Shown one piece after another: positions 37,847-49,158 of a DNA stretch of 64,000 nucleotides; position 1 is the stretch's first letter; every line of letters begins with the position of its first letter. The stretch is from Lamellibrachia columna (taxonomy: Eukaryota > Annelida > Polychaeta > Sabellida > Siboglinidae), in contig OY759266.1 in the NCBI GenBank assembly GCA_963662155.1, positions 60,060,510-60,124,509 on the forward strand, given 5' to 3'. Position numbers and translations under genes: made by a program. Under the pieces are notes generated by a model. It was given only the letters and a program-made list of their open reading frames with translations. It did not search any database and had not been told where the DNA came from.

Positions 37847-38201
37847 CCAATCAAGCAATCGCCATGTCCATTGTGAAATGATAAGTTTCCGCGGTCAACA
37901 TTATCAGACTGATTCTGCTACTTGATGATTAATATATCAGCAAATAAACGTGACTAGAAGGAAGACGAATGACCCGAGGCAAGAGATTTGGATGTAGTTC
38001 AGCTTACGTGGAAGAACAGTAAGGAGGCCGATGGTAGAAACAAGACAGTTGATGCGGACGGACACGGACCGACTACCAAAGAGAGCAGAGACGGGGAACG
38101 ACAAAGTCGCAGGAAGTAGGATAGATCACAATTAAGATGGGAAGACATTATGCATAAGATGGATGTGAGAAAGGCGGAGGAGTATGAAAAGTGAGGGAAA
38201 G
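37638..38201 (+). other. (AATC)n microsatellite and possible LINE C-terminal remnant
   Basis: An (aatc)n run of about 60 bp lies at 37798-37857. From about 38090 one frame reads GRQSRRK-stop-DRSQLRWEDIMHKM, resembling the GRxRxRWxDDI end of some LINE ORF2 proteins. This is weak and unconfirmed. Confidence 0.4.
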
Positions 38202-38437
38202 GCTGCTGATAGGGAGAAGGCTGCTGATATGGAGAAGGCTACTGATAGGGAGAAGGCTGCTGATAGGGAGAAGGCTGCTGATAGGGAGAAGGCTGCTGAT
38301 AGGGAGAAGGCTGCTGATAGGGAGAAGGCTGCTGATAGGGAGAAGGCTGCTGATAGGGAGAAGGCTGCTGATAGGGAGAAGGCTGCTGATAGGGAGAAGG
38401 CTGCGGATAGGGAGAAGGCTGCTGATAGGGAGAAGTG
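38202..38437 (+). repeat. 18-bp minisatellite, about 13 copies (AADREK)
   Basis: Unit gctgctgatagggagaag encodes AADREK in the frame starting ATG 38184 and ending 38438 (84 codons). Charged residues would favour a helix. Other frames are open too (RRLLIG; minus QQPSPY), so coding is not established. Confidence 0.92.
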
Positions 38438-39304
38438 AAAAAGGTCAACAATCAAAGCAATGCAGCAGGACATGGCAAACTTAAAACTAGCCATCTTAGG
38501 ACAATTGCCACATTATGCTTAATATCACTAGCAACAAGAACTAGCACTAAACTTAGCAGATATTATCATGATGCTATTAATCCACATAGGAAGGCTTCTT
38601 GTTCATATACGAAAGCACAGCATGGCGTCACGCTCAGTAAAAATGTCACCTGCACCAGGCTGTTGTGTATGAAGCCGAATGACACATTGTGCTCCAAATC
38701 TCCAGTGTGCAGATAATAAAAACTAATTGAAAAGCGCCACTGACAATTAAGCTTGGTGATTATACTGAGCCACACCACGGCCCACTGGCTCTCTCGCCTC
38801 ACGGCCCACTGGCTCTCTCGCCTCACGGCCCACTGGCTCTCTCGCCTCACGGCCCACTGGCTCTCTCGTCTGAGATGCAAGGACGAGATCAGTTGGCGCT
38901 ACTATGATTAAATCCGCTCGTCAAGAAAATGATCGCTGAGCTTCCGTTGTCCTGATTACTGTTTCGCAGAATAAGTTTATTTTTGCCTACACATCGACAC
39001 CAGATGTGGATCATAAACCTTGAATTTACGCTGTTCATTAAGATGGATATCTCGGCCAAAACGCGGATCTCGAAAATTATCTTTGTGCTTCTGTTTTGTA
39101 TTATTATTAAGTGAAGGTTTTGTGATATTTAATATGTGTTCTATTTTTCTATGTATTCATGTATCTCGATTACTATAACAAACCATGTTGACTTGACTTT
39201 ATTATAGCATGTTTCTTCGAATGAGTTTACATTTACACATCGACATTGGATGTTTGGTTTATCCATATTGAACTTAAGCTGTTGGATAACACGGCCAAAG
39301 GATG
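38438..39304. other. No gene seen; 24-bp repeat at 38773-38868
   Basis: Four copies of cacggcccactggctctctc gcct lie at 38773-38868. The rest is unique and AT-rich. Confidence 0.6.
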
Positions 39305-42300
39305 CAGACAATGCGTGGCCGCCATTAACTCTCAATGTGTCCTCACTGACCACTGATGTTACGTGGCCGCCATTAACTCTCAATGTGTCCTCACTGACCA
39401 CTGATGTTAAGTGACCGCCATTAACTCTCAATGTGTCCTCACTGACCACTGATGTTACGTGGCCGCCATTAACTCTCAATGTGTCCTCACTGACCACTGA
39501 TGTTAAGTGACCGCCATTAACTCTCAATGTGTCCTCACTGACCACTGATGTTACGTGGCCGCCATTAACTCTCAATGTGTCCTCACTGACCACTGATGTT
39601 ACGTGGCCGCCATTAACTCTCAATGTGTCCTCACTGACCACTGATGTTAAGTGACCGCCATTAACTCTCAATGTGTCCTCACTGACCACTGATGTTAAGT
39701 GACCGCCATTAACTCTCAATGTGTCCTCACTGACCATTGATGTTAAGTGACCGCCATTAACTCTCAATGTGCACTCACTGACCACTGATGTTAAGTGACC
39801 GCCATTAACTCTCAATGAGTCCTCACTGACCACTGATGTTAAGTGACCGCCATTAACTCTCAATGTGTCCTCACTGACCACTGATGTTAAGTGACCGCCA
39901 TTAACTCTCAATGTGTCCTCACTGACCACTGATGTTAAGTGACCGCCATTAACTCTCAATGTGTCCTCACTGACCACTGATGTTAAGTGACCGCCATTAA
40001 CTCTCAATGTGTCCTCACTGACCACTGATGTTAAGTGACCGCCATTAACTCTCAATGTGTCCTCACTGACCACTGATGTTAAGTGACCGCCATTAACTCT
40101 CAATGTGTCCTCACTGACCACTGATGTTAAGTGACCGCCATTAACTCTCAATGTGTCCTCACTGACCACTGATGTTAAGTGACCGCCATTAACTCTCAAT
40201 GTGTCCTCACTGACCACTGATGTTAAGTGACCGCCATTAACTCTCAATGTGTCCTCACTGACCACTGATGTTAAGTGACCGCCATTAACTCTCAATGAGT
40301 CCTCACTGACCACTGATGTTAAGTGACCGCCATTAACTTTCAAGGTGTCCTCACTGACCACTGATGTTAAGTGACCGCCATTAACTCTCAATGTGTCCTC
40401 ACTGACCACTGATGTTAAGTGTCCGCCATTAACTCTCAATGTGCACTCACTGACCACTGATGTTAAGTGACCGCCATTAACTCTCAATGTGTCCTCACTG
40501 ACCACTGATGTTAAGTGACCGCCATTAACTCTCAATGTGTCCTCACTGACCACTGATGTTAAGTGACCGCCATTAACTCTCAATGTGTCCTCACTGACCA
40601 CTGATGTTAAGTGGACGCCATTAACTCTCAATGTGTCCTCACTGACCACTGATGTTAAGTGACCGCCATTAACTCTCAATGTGTCCTCACTGACCACTGA
40701 TGTTAAGTGACCGCCATTAACTCTCAATGTGTCCTCACTGACCACTGATGTTAAGTGACCGCCATTAACTCTCAATGTGTCCTCACTGACCACTGATGTT
40801 AAGTGACCGCCATTAACTCTCAATGTGCACTCACTGACCACTGATGTTAAGTGACCGCCATTAACTCTCAATGTGCCCTCACTGACCACTGATGTTAAGT
40901 GACCGCCATTAACTCTCAATGTGTCCTCACTGACCACTGATGTTAAGTGACCGCCATTAACTCTCAATGTGTCCTCACTGACCACTGATGTTAAGTGACC
41001 GCCATTAACTCTCAATGTGTCCTCACTGACCACTGATGTTAAGTGACCGCCATTAACTCTCAATGTGTCCTCACTGACCACTGATGTTAAGTGACCGCCA
41101 TTAACTCTCAATGTGCACTCACTGACCACTGATGTTAAGTGACCGCCATTAACTCTCAATGTGTCCTCACTGACCACTGATGTTAAGTGACCGCCATTAA
41201 CTCTCAATGTGTCCTCACTGACCACTGATGTTAAGTGACCGCCATTAACTCTCAATGTGTCCTCACTGACCACTGATGTTAAGTGACCGCCATTAACTCT
41301 CAATGTGTCCTCACTGACCACTGATGTTAAGTGACCGCCATTAACTCTCAATGTGTCCTCACTGACCACTGATGTTAAGTGACCGCCATTAACTCTCAAT
41401 GTGTCCTCACTGACCACTGATGTTAAGTGACCGCCATTAACTCTCAATGTGTCCTCACTGACCACTGATGTTAAGTGACCGCCATTAACTCTCAATGTGT
41501 CCTCACTGACCACTGATGTTAAGTGACCGCCATTAACTCTCAATGTGTCCTCACTGACCACTGATGTTAAGTGACCGCCATTAACTCTCAATGTGTCCTC
41601 ACTGACCACTGATGTTAAGTGATCGCCATTAACTCTCAATGAGTCCTCACTGACCACTGATGTTAAGTGACCGCCATTAACTCTCAATGTGTCCCCACTG
41701 ACCACTGATGTTAAGTGACCGCCATTAACTCTCAATGTGTCCCCACTGACCACTGATGTTAAGTGACCGCCATTAACTCTCAATGAGTCCTCACTGACCA
41801 CTGATGTTAAGTGACCGCCATTAACTCTCAATGTGTCCTCACTGACCACTGATGTTAAGTGACCGCCATTAACTCTCAATGTGTCCTCACTGACCACTGA
41901 TGTTAAGTGCCCGCCATTAACTCTCAATGTGCCCTCACTGACCACTGATGTTAAGTGACCGCCATTAACTCTCAATGTGTCCTCACTGACCACTGATGTT
42001 AAGTGACCGCCATTAACTCTCAATGTGTCCTCACTGACCACTGATGTTAAGTGACCGCCATTAACTCTCAATGTGTCCTCACTGACCACTGATGTTAAGT
42101 GACCGCCATTAACTCTCAATGTGTCCTCACTGACCACTGATGTTAAGTGACCGCCATTAACTCTCAATGTGTCCTCACTGACCACTGATGTTAAGTGACC
42201 GCCATTAACTCTCAATGTGTCCTCACTGACCACTGATGTTAAGTGACCGCCATTAACTCTCAATGTGTCCTCACTGACCACTGATGTTAAGTGCCCGCCA

Positions 42301-43730
42301 TTAACTCTCAATGTGCCCTCACTGACCACTGATGTTAAGTGACCGCCATTAACTCTCAATGTGTCCTCACTGACCACTGATGTTAAGTGACCGCCATTAA
42401 CTCTCAATGTGTCCTCACTGACCACTGATGTTAAGTGACCGCCATTAACTATCAATGTGTCCTCACTGACCACTGATGTTAAGTGACCGCCATTAACTCT
42501 CAATGTGTCCTCACTGACCACTGATGTTAAGTGACCGCCATTAACTCTCAATGTGTCCTCACTGACCACTGATGTTAAGTGACCGCCATTAACTCTCAAT
42601 GTGTCCTCACTGACCACTGATGTTAAGTGACCGCCATTAACTCTCAATGTGTCCTCACTGACCACTGATGTTAAGTGACCGCCATTAACTCTCAATGTGT
42701 CCTCACTGACCACTGATGTTAAGTGACCGCCATTAACTCTCAATGTGTCCTCACTGACCACTGATGTTAAGTGACCGCCATTAACTCTCAATGTGTCCTC
42801 ACTGACCACTGATGTTAAGTGACCGCCATTAACTCTCAATGTGTCCTCACTGACCACTGATGTTAAGTGACCGCCATTAACTCTCAATGTGTCCTCACTG
42901 ACCACTGATGTTAAGTTCCCGCCATTAACTCTCAATGTGCCCTCACTGACCACTGATGTTAAGTGACCGCCATTAACTCTCAATGTGTCCTCACTGACCA
43001 CTGATGTTAAGTGACCGCCATTAACTTTCAATGTGTCCTCACTGACCATTGATGTTAAGTGACCGCCATTAACTATCAATGTGTCCTCACTGACCACTGA
43101 TGTTAAGTGACCGCCATTAACTCTCAATGTGTCCTCACTGACCACTGATGTTAAGTGGCCGCCATTAACTCTCAATGTGTCCTCACTGACCACTGATGTT
43201 AAGTGGCCGCCATTAACTCTCAATGTGTCCTCACTGACCACTGATGTTAAGTGACCGCCATTAACTCTCAATGTGTCCTCACTGACCACTGATGTTAAGT
43301 GACCGCCATTAACTCTCAATGTGTCCTCACTGACAACTGATGTTAAGTGACCGCCATTAACTCTCAATGTGTCCTCACTGACCACTGATGTTAAGTGACC
43401 GCCATTAACTCTCAATGTGTCCTCACTGACCACTGATGTTAAGTGACCGCCATTAACTCTCAATGTGTCCTCACTGACCACTGATGTTAAGTGACCGCCA
43501 TTAACTCTCAATGTGTCCTCACTGACCACTGATGTTAAGTGACCGCCATTAACTCTCAATGTGTCCTCACTGACCACTGATGTTAAGTGACCGCCATTAA
43601 CTCTCAATGTGTCCTCACTGACCACTGATGTTAAGTGACCGCCATTAACTCTCAGTGTGTCCTCACTGACCACTGATGTTAAGTGACCACCATTAACTCT
43701 CAATGTGTCCTCACTGACCACTGACGTTAC
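39305..43730 (-). repeat. 48-bp minisatellite, about 92 copies, one open frame
   Basis: Unit on plus strand ccgccattaactctcaatgt gtcctcactgaccactgatg ttaagtga. Only one of six frames has no stop in the consensus: the minus frame encoding SVVSEDTLRVNGGHLT. It stays open through all copies and continues into 55 unique codons (ALSASFGRVIQQLKFNMDKP and on) to a stop at 39141. Upstream of the array there is no in-frame ATG before a stop (near 43750), so it would need an upstream exon. Unit variants are mostly replacement changes (EDT/EGT/ECT, R/K/I, L/V), with few synonymous ones. Units near 39.3-39.6 kb (aagtgac versus acgtggc) differ from the bulk. Confidence 0.95.
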
Positions 43731-44437
43731 CTCGTTAGGTTTACATTGTCGCGAAAACGTTCAAAATAAGTAGAAGAACCGTTATTTGCAACTCACAAAA
43801 AGTGTTTGAATTTGAATGTTTCCACAGAGAAATGGCATTGTCTGTCTTACACACAAGAACTCCCGGCATGCACAGGGATGTGTTTATAGGGCGTCGTGCG
43901 AACATTCAAAGGAAGCTTTTGATAGTTGCAGGTAAAATTTATAAAATAGCCTTAGTTGTTGATTGCATCCATATATCATGAAAGCATAGGCCCAGATAGA
44001 AATAATTTCCTTAGCATATCGAACATTCGTCGAGCCGGTATATGACGTCGCCTCAGATAATAATGTCGCCTCAATGGTGTTGTGTAACTGAGACCACCAA
44101 GGTACAGTCGAAGCGTCGATCCTTTTCCACATCGTCGATTTAATAACTTCGCGAAGCCCAAAGAGTCGTGTGGCGAGGGTAGATCAACATCACGTAGACA
44201 TGGCAGTAGACAGGTACGAGGGGACTGTCGCTTCATCGTGTCGCCCGCCGTCTCTGTCTGGGTCTCGCTGTCTGTCAACCTCAACTCATGGTGGAAGCCA
44301 TATGCTACGTGTATCTTAAAAGCGAGACAAAAGTCATGGTTTTGGGGCTAATAAAACCAATCGTTTGCAACTACAATCAAGAATACCACGATAATGGTTA
44401 GTAGAGGCCAATATATGTTGCATAAGTTGAGCTTAGA
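43731..44437. other. No supported gene
   Basis: Two overlapping minus-strand ORFs (82 and 102 codons, 43884-44284) show no recognisable motif. Confidence 0.4.
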
Positions 44438-44578
44438 CCTTATCCTATTGGCAAGTGTAGGAATAGGTGCTTATAAACAGCATGGTCATATCCTATTGGC
44501 AAGTGTACGAACAGGTGCTTATAAACAGCATGGTCTTAGCCTATTGGCAAGTGTAGGAATAGGTGCTTACAAACAGGT
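44438..44578 (+). repeat. 48-bp unit, three copies
   Basis: tatcctattggcaagtgtag then gaataggtgcttataaacag and catggtca. Unrelated in sequence to the 48-bp array at 39 kb. Confidence 0.9.
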
Positions 44579-44699
44579 TTTCAATTGGTGAGTGAATGTA
44601 GCCGGACTACCGCATTCGTGACGTTTCCCTTTAAATTACTTGGCTGCGTAGCCTGTGCACGTCGAGTTACTGGAAAGTAAAACCAGCAGTGTTGATGAA

Positions 44700-45412
44700 A
44701 CAGGTGACATGCAAGTGATGAAAGAAGAAGTAAACATTGCGCACACTGAAAGGAGGGAAATCACCCGTCGCTGACAACATCCCAGCAGAGCTGCTCAAAC
44801 ACAGCAGACTTGAAATGATAGCGGTCTTTACTACACTATGTCAGAGGATATGGAAAACAAAGGAATGGCCCAAAGAATGGACTCAATCCATGAACATTCC
44901 ATTCCCCAAAGGAAAGGAAATCTAAGACTATATAAAAAATACAGAACCATCAGCCTCATCAGTCACCCAAGTAAGATGATGCTACGAGTCATCTTGAACA
45001 GACTCAAAGGAAAAGCAGAACAAATATTGGCTGAAGAACAGGCAGGATTAAGTGCCGGGAGACGCACCACAGATCAGATCTTCAATGTCATAGAAAAACT
45101 CCTGCTTCACCAAAAAGACCTGTTTCACAATTTCATTGACTTTAAGAAGGCGTTTGACCGTATCTGGCACGAAGGCTTATGGCAAGTCATGAGAAACGAA
45201 GATCTGATGCAAGCCATACAGGCAATGTACGCCAACTCAAATATTGGTGTACTTCTAAACAACCACCCTGGAGGGCAAGAGAAGACACCCTGGAGCGCAA
45301 GAGATGACCGGGCCGCAAGAGAAACAAGTGGCGAGATAACGTACACGAATGGACACATCAAGACCTACCGACCGCGCTATCACACCAGAGGACAGCCAAC
45401 GCTGTGTTTGAA
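44700..45412 (+). mobile_element. LINE reverse-transcriptase fragment
   Basis: RT blocks: LKGGKSPVADNIPAELLKHS (44740), RIWKTKEWPKEWTQSMNIPF, then after a frameshift at about 44925 KYRTISLISHPSKMMLRVIL, AEEQAGLSAGRRTTDQIFNV, and motif A HNFIDFKKAFDRIWHEGLW (about 45128). After ANSNIGVLLNN an internal deletion joins a C-terminal block (WRDNVHEWTHQDLPTALSH in the shifted frame, about 45330), so motif B and the catalytic motif are missing. The element's remaining 3' end is the 22-bp array. Confidence 0.85.
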
Positions 45413-45964
45413 TGGCACCCTTACGAGCGTCCAGCTGCACCCCTACGAGCGTCCAGCTGCACCCCTACGAGGGTCCAGCTGCACCCCTACGAGCGTCCAG
45501 CTGCACCCCTACGAGCGTCCAGCTGCACCCCTACGGGCGTCCAGCTGCACCCCTACGAGGGTCCAGCTGCACCCCTACGAGCGTCCAGCTGCACCCCTAC
45601 GGGCGTCCAGCTGCACCCCTACGAGCGTCCAGCTGCACACCTACGGGCGTCCAGCTGCACCCCTACGGGCGTCCAGCTGCACCCATACGAGCGTCCAGCT
45701 GCACCCCTACGAGCGTCCAGCTGCACACCTACGGGCGTCCAGCTGCACACCTACGGGCATCCAGCTGCACCCCTACGAGCGTCCAGCTGCACCCCTACGA
45801 GCGTCCAGCTGCACCCCTACGAGCGTCCATGTGCACCCCTACGAGCGTCCAGCTGCACCCGTACGGGCGTCCAGCTGCTCCCCTACGAGCGTCCAGCTGC
45901 ACCCCTACGAGCGTCCAGCTGCACCCCTACTAGCGTCCAGCTGCACCCCTACGAGCGTCCAGCT
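45413..45964 (+). repeat. 22-bp minisatellite at the end of the LINE fragment
   Basis: About 25 copies of acgagcgtccagctgcaccc ct. It follows directly on FEWHP of the LINE C-terminal region. All plus frames are open (TSVQLHPYERPAAPLRASSC), so the 378-codon ORF from 44838 is read-through. Variants are gagc/gggc/gagg and ccct/acct/cat. Confidence 0.93.
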
Positions 45965-47050
45965 CAACGGGTGAAGGTGAAGGTGAAGGTTAACATACGA
46001 CAAATATTTCGTTCATTCGTGATTTGAAAAAATCGATATGGAATACTGAAGATGTTTCCCGAGATAAATCCTATCGAAACATGTTATGGTTGATGCGGGG
46101 TCTTGGACAAAACTCAAAAGGGTGATAATAAATGATATCATCACTGGTTCACGCGGCTGTATTAGTGGCTCTATGAGGTAAACACGACAGCTAATGCACG
46201 ACGCTTGCACTTGGCGGGTCTGACTTGACGACCCTTCACTCAGACTCGAGTACTTGAGGTAGTTCGCCACTTAGAGATTAGACAAATGCGAGTCGCTTTA
46301 TCTACGCGCAAACCTCATTAACGTTAATAAGACTGCGGCAAAGTGCAGCCTGATCGCTGCAGCCACTTCTCGTCTCCATATCCAGCTCTGCAAAGCCATT
46401 TTACATGTTTCAGTAGCTATGGAAAATACGTAAACAATGCGGTTTAACAACACTCGAAACCAGGGGATTAAGAGGTGATCAAACTGTGTTTTAGTACAGA
46501 ATGATTATGAAAGATGTTTTTAGAAATATTGTCTTCAAACTGAACAATGGCCAGACAGATCGTACCAACACGTCAAACAGTGATATCCGTTTGGATTTTA
46601 AAAGGAAAACAAATGGAGCGTTAGTACACGGACCGTTTTGACCGCTGATTTGTCAAATGCTTTGCAAATGTAAAGTGCAAGAGATTGTTCCTGCCTTCCG
46701 CCGTATAATCGTCGTACAAAGTTGTTGTCCTCCCCTTTACACCGGGGTGAGGCTGGCATCGATACCGGTCATCGAGTCTTGTTTCACTCCCGTCTCCACC
46801 ACCCATCTCCACCCCCCCTCTCCATCGCTCTTTCCAAACTCCCGCCAAATCTCTCTTCCCACAGTCCTCCCATATAAAGTGGTGTCCGTAAATTGCCATG
46901 GATTTATGGATCGTGTGCGCATTTGCAACGATAACATGTGCCGCCATTTCGGGCTGGTCTTGATCTGAAAATCTACACTGCATCAGGATTGTCTGCCCAC
47001 TAAGTAAATATGCATTCATTATGCATAGGGGCAACGCCGACCCATTTAGA
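45965..47050. other. No supported gene
   Basis: ggtgaa triplication at 45972-45990. Opposed ORFs of 103 (plus) and 152 (minus) codons between 46621 and 47079 have no known motif. Confidence 0.4.
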
Positions 47051-47051
47051 C

Positions 47052-48383
47052 ATGTTTCTGTTGGTGGACTTCCGACCAACTACTGTCGACGGTGACTCCA
47101 TGTGTGCTATGTTTCTGTTGGTGGACTTCCGACCAACTACTGTCGACGGTGACTCCATGTGTGCTATGTTTCTGTGGGTGAACTTCCGACCAACTACTGT
47201 CGACGGTGACTCCATGTGTGCTATGTTTCTGTTGGTGGACTTCCGACCAACTACTGTCGACGGTGACTCCATGTGTGCTATGTTTCTGTTGGTGGACTTC
47301 CGACCAACTACTGTCGACGGTGACTCCATGTGTGCTATGTTTCTGTTGGTGGACTTCCGACCAACTACTGTCGACGGTGACTCCATGTGTGCTATGTTTC
47401 CGTTGGTAGACTTCCAACCAACTACTGTCGACGGTGACTCCATGTGTGCTATGTTTCCGTTGGTAGACTTCCAACCAACTACTGTCGACGGTGACTCCAT
47501 GTGTGCTATGTTTCCGTTGGTGGACTTCCAACCAACTACTGTCGACGGTGACTCCATGTGTGCTATGTTTCCGTTGGTGGACTTCCAACCAACTACTGTC
47601 GACGGTGACTCCATGTGTGCTATGTTTCCGTTGGTGGACTTCCAACCAACTACTGTCGACGGTGACTCCATGTGTGCTATGTTTCCGTTGGTGGACTTCC
47701 AACCAACTACTGTCGACGGTGACTCCATGTGTGCTATGTTTCCGTTGGTGGACTTCCAACCAACTACTGTCGACGGTGACTCCATGTGTGCTATGTTTCC
47801 GTTGGTGGACTTCCAACCAACTACTGTCGACGGTGACTCCATGTGTGCTATGTTTCCGTTGGTGGACTTCCAACCAACTACTGTCGACGGTGACTCCATG
47901 TGTGCTATGTTTCCGTTGGTGGACTTCCAACCAACTACTGTCGACGGTGACTCCATGTGTGCTATGTTTCCGTTGGTGGACTTCCAACCAACTACTGTCG
48001 ACGGTGACTCCATGTGTGCTATGTTTCCGTTGGTGGACTTCCAACCAACTACTGTCGACGGTGACTCCATGTGTGCTATGTTTCCGTTGGTGGACTTCCA
48101 ACCAACTACTGTCGACGGTGACTCCATGTGTGCTATGTTTCCGTTGGTGGACTTCCAACCAACTACTGTCGACGGTGACTCCATGTGTGCTATGTTTCCG
48201 TTGGTGGACTTCCAACCAACTACTGTCGACGGTGACTCCATGTGTGCTATGTTTCCGTTGGTGGACTTCCAACCAACTACTGTCGACGGTGACTCCATGT
48301 GTGCTATGTTTCCGTTGGTGGACTGCCAACCAACTACTGTCGACGGTGACTCCATGTGTGTGCTATGTTTCCGTAAAACGCAT
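47052..48383 (+). repeat. 57-bp minisatellite, about 23 copies, very homogeneous
   Basis: Unit tgtttccgttggtggacttc caaccaactactgtcgacgg tgactccatgtgtgcta (19 codons). The first six units are of a second type (tttctgttggtgg ... ttccgacc); most later units look identical by eye. Two plus and two minus frames are open, giving ORFs of 459, 313, 451 and 427 codons, for example MFPLVDFQPTTVDGDSMCA. None can be called coding on that basis. Confidence 0.95.
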
Positions 48384-48404
48384 CAGTAAGAACTTGCTCC
48401 TGTA

Positions 48405-48580
48405 TACAACTAGCCCCGGTCTCCCGTACTAAGTCCAGTGGTTCTATTTTCCTTTCATTCCAGGAAAATGTTGTTGTGGGAAGCGATGTGCTAATGGTTA
48501 GAGCGATGAGCTAATGGTTAGAGCACATGACTATCGATCGAGAGGACGGTGGTTCGATTCCACGTCCGCTGTTTCAGAGC
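48405..48580 (+). repeat. tRNA-like sequence, probable SINE head
   Basis: From about 48503 gcgatgagctaatggttaga followed by gcacatgactatcgatcgag and ggacggtggttcgattccac fits A and B boxes of a tRNA promoter. The T arm (gtgg-ttcgatt-ccac) is good. The acceptor stem pairs poorly. An anticodon loop ctatcga would give ATC. The A-box region is duplicated (gctaatggttagagcgatga twice, 48489-48525). The upstream phrase actagccccggtctccc recurs at 25055. Most likely a tRNA-derived repeat, not a working tRNA. Confidence 0.5.
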
Positions 48581-49158
48581 TCACCGTTCAACCTTTGCCT
48601 GGGTCTTTCGAATAGCTGAAATAATACCTGTTTCTAACTACATAGAGAAGGAAAACTATAAAAAAAACACTCTTACCACCAACCACTACCACCACTAAGT
48701 CCGTGGGCCAGGTATAACCCCCAATCCCCTCCAGGGAATTTTCAAGACAGTATTTTTGACGACCTTATATAATAACAATTAGAAATCTAGTTGTTTGTCA
48801 CGTGGCTGCCTGTTCGACAGGGAGTGTTTGGAAGTGTGACTAAAGAGCTGAAATACTGTACATGGAGGCAGGGATAGATATTTCCACATAACATGCATAT
48901 ACAAATGATACGAAACTAAAAGGAACTGGGCATCCATGGAAAGGTATTTCAATTCTCTATATAATTATCATGAAAGTTTAATAAGTGTTCCATGACATCA
49001 CGACTGTCATAATTAACTTATATAATTGGAAACCTGGAACCATGTTAACGTGCGTGCGTGCGTGTGTGCGTGCGTATGTGCGTGTGTGCGTGCACACAGG
49101 TAAACCAGTTGGCCAGCATATGGAAAGCATTGCTGACCAGTCAGTTGGCCAGTGCTGA
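48581..49158. other. No gene seen; TG/CG-rich repeat
   Basis: Impure (gtgc)n at 49049-49094. The rest is unique. Confidence 0.5.

Noticed and set aside
44838..45974. 378-codon ORF as one protein
   Set aside because: The first 150 codons are LINE RT, but the rest is the 22-bp array read in an arbitrary frame after an internal deletion.
47000..48432. Four long ORFs on both strands
   Set aside because: All are read-throughs of the 57-bp array, whose unit lacks stops in several frames. No unique protein-like ends.
48503..48573. Functional tRNA gene
   Set aside because: The acceptor stem does not pair and the A-box segment is duplicated; kept only as a tRNA-like repeat.
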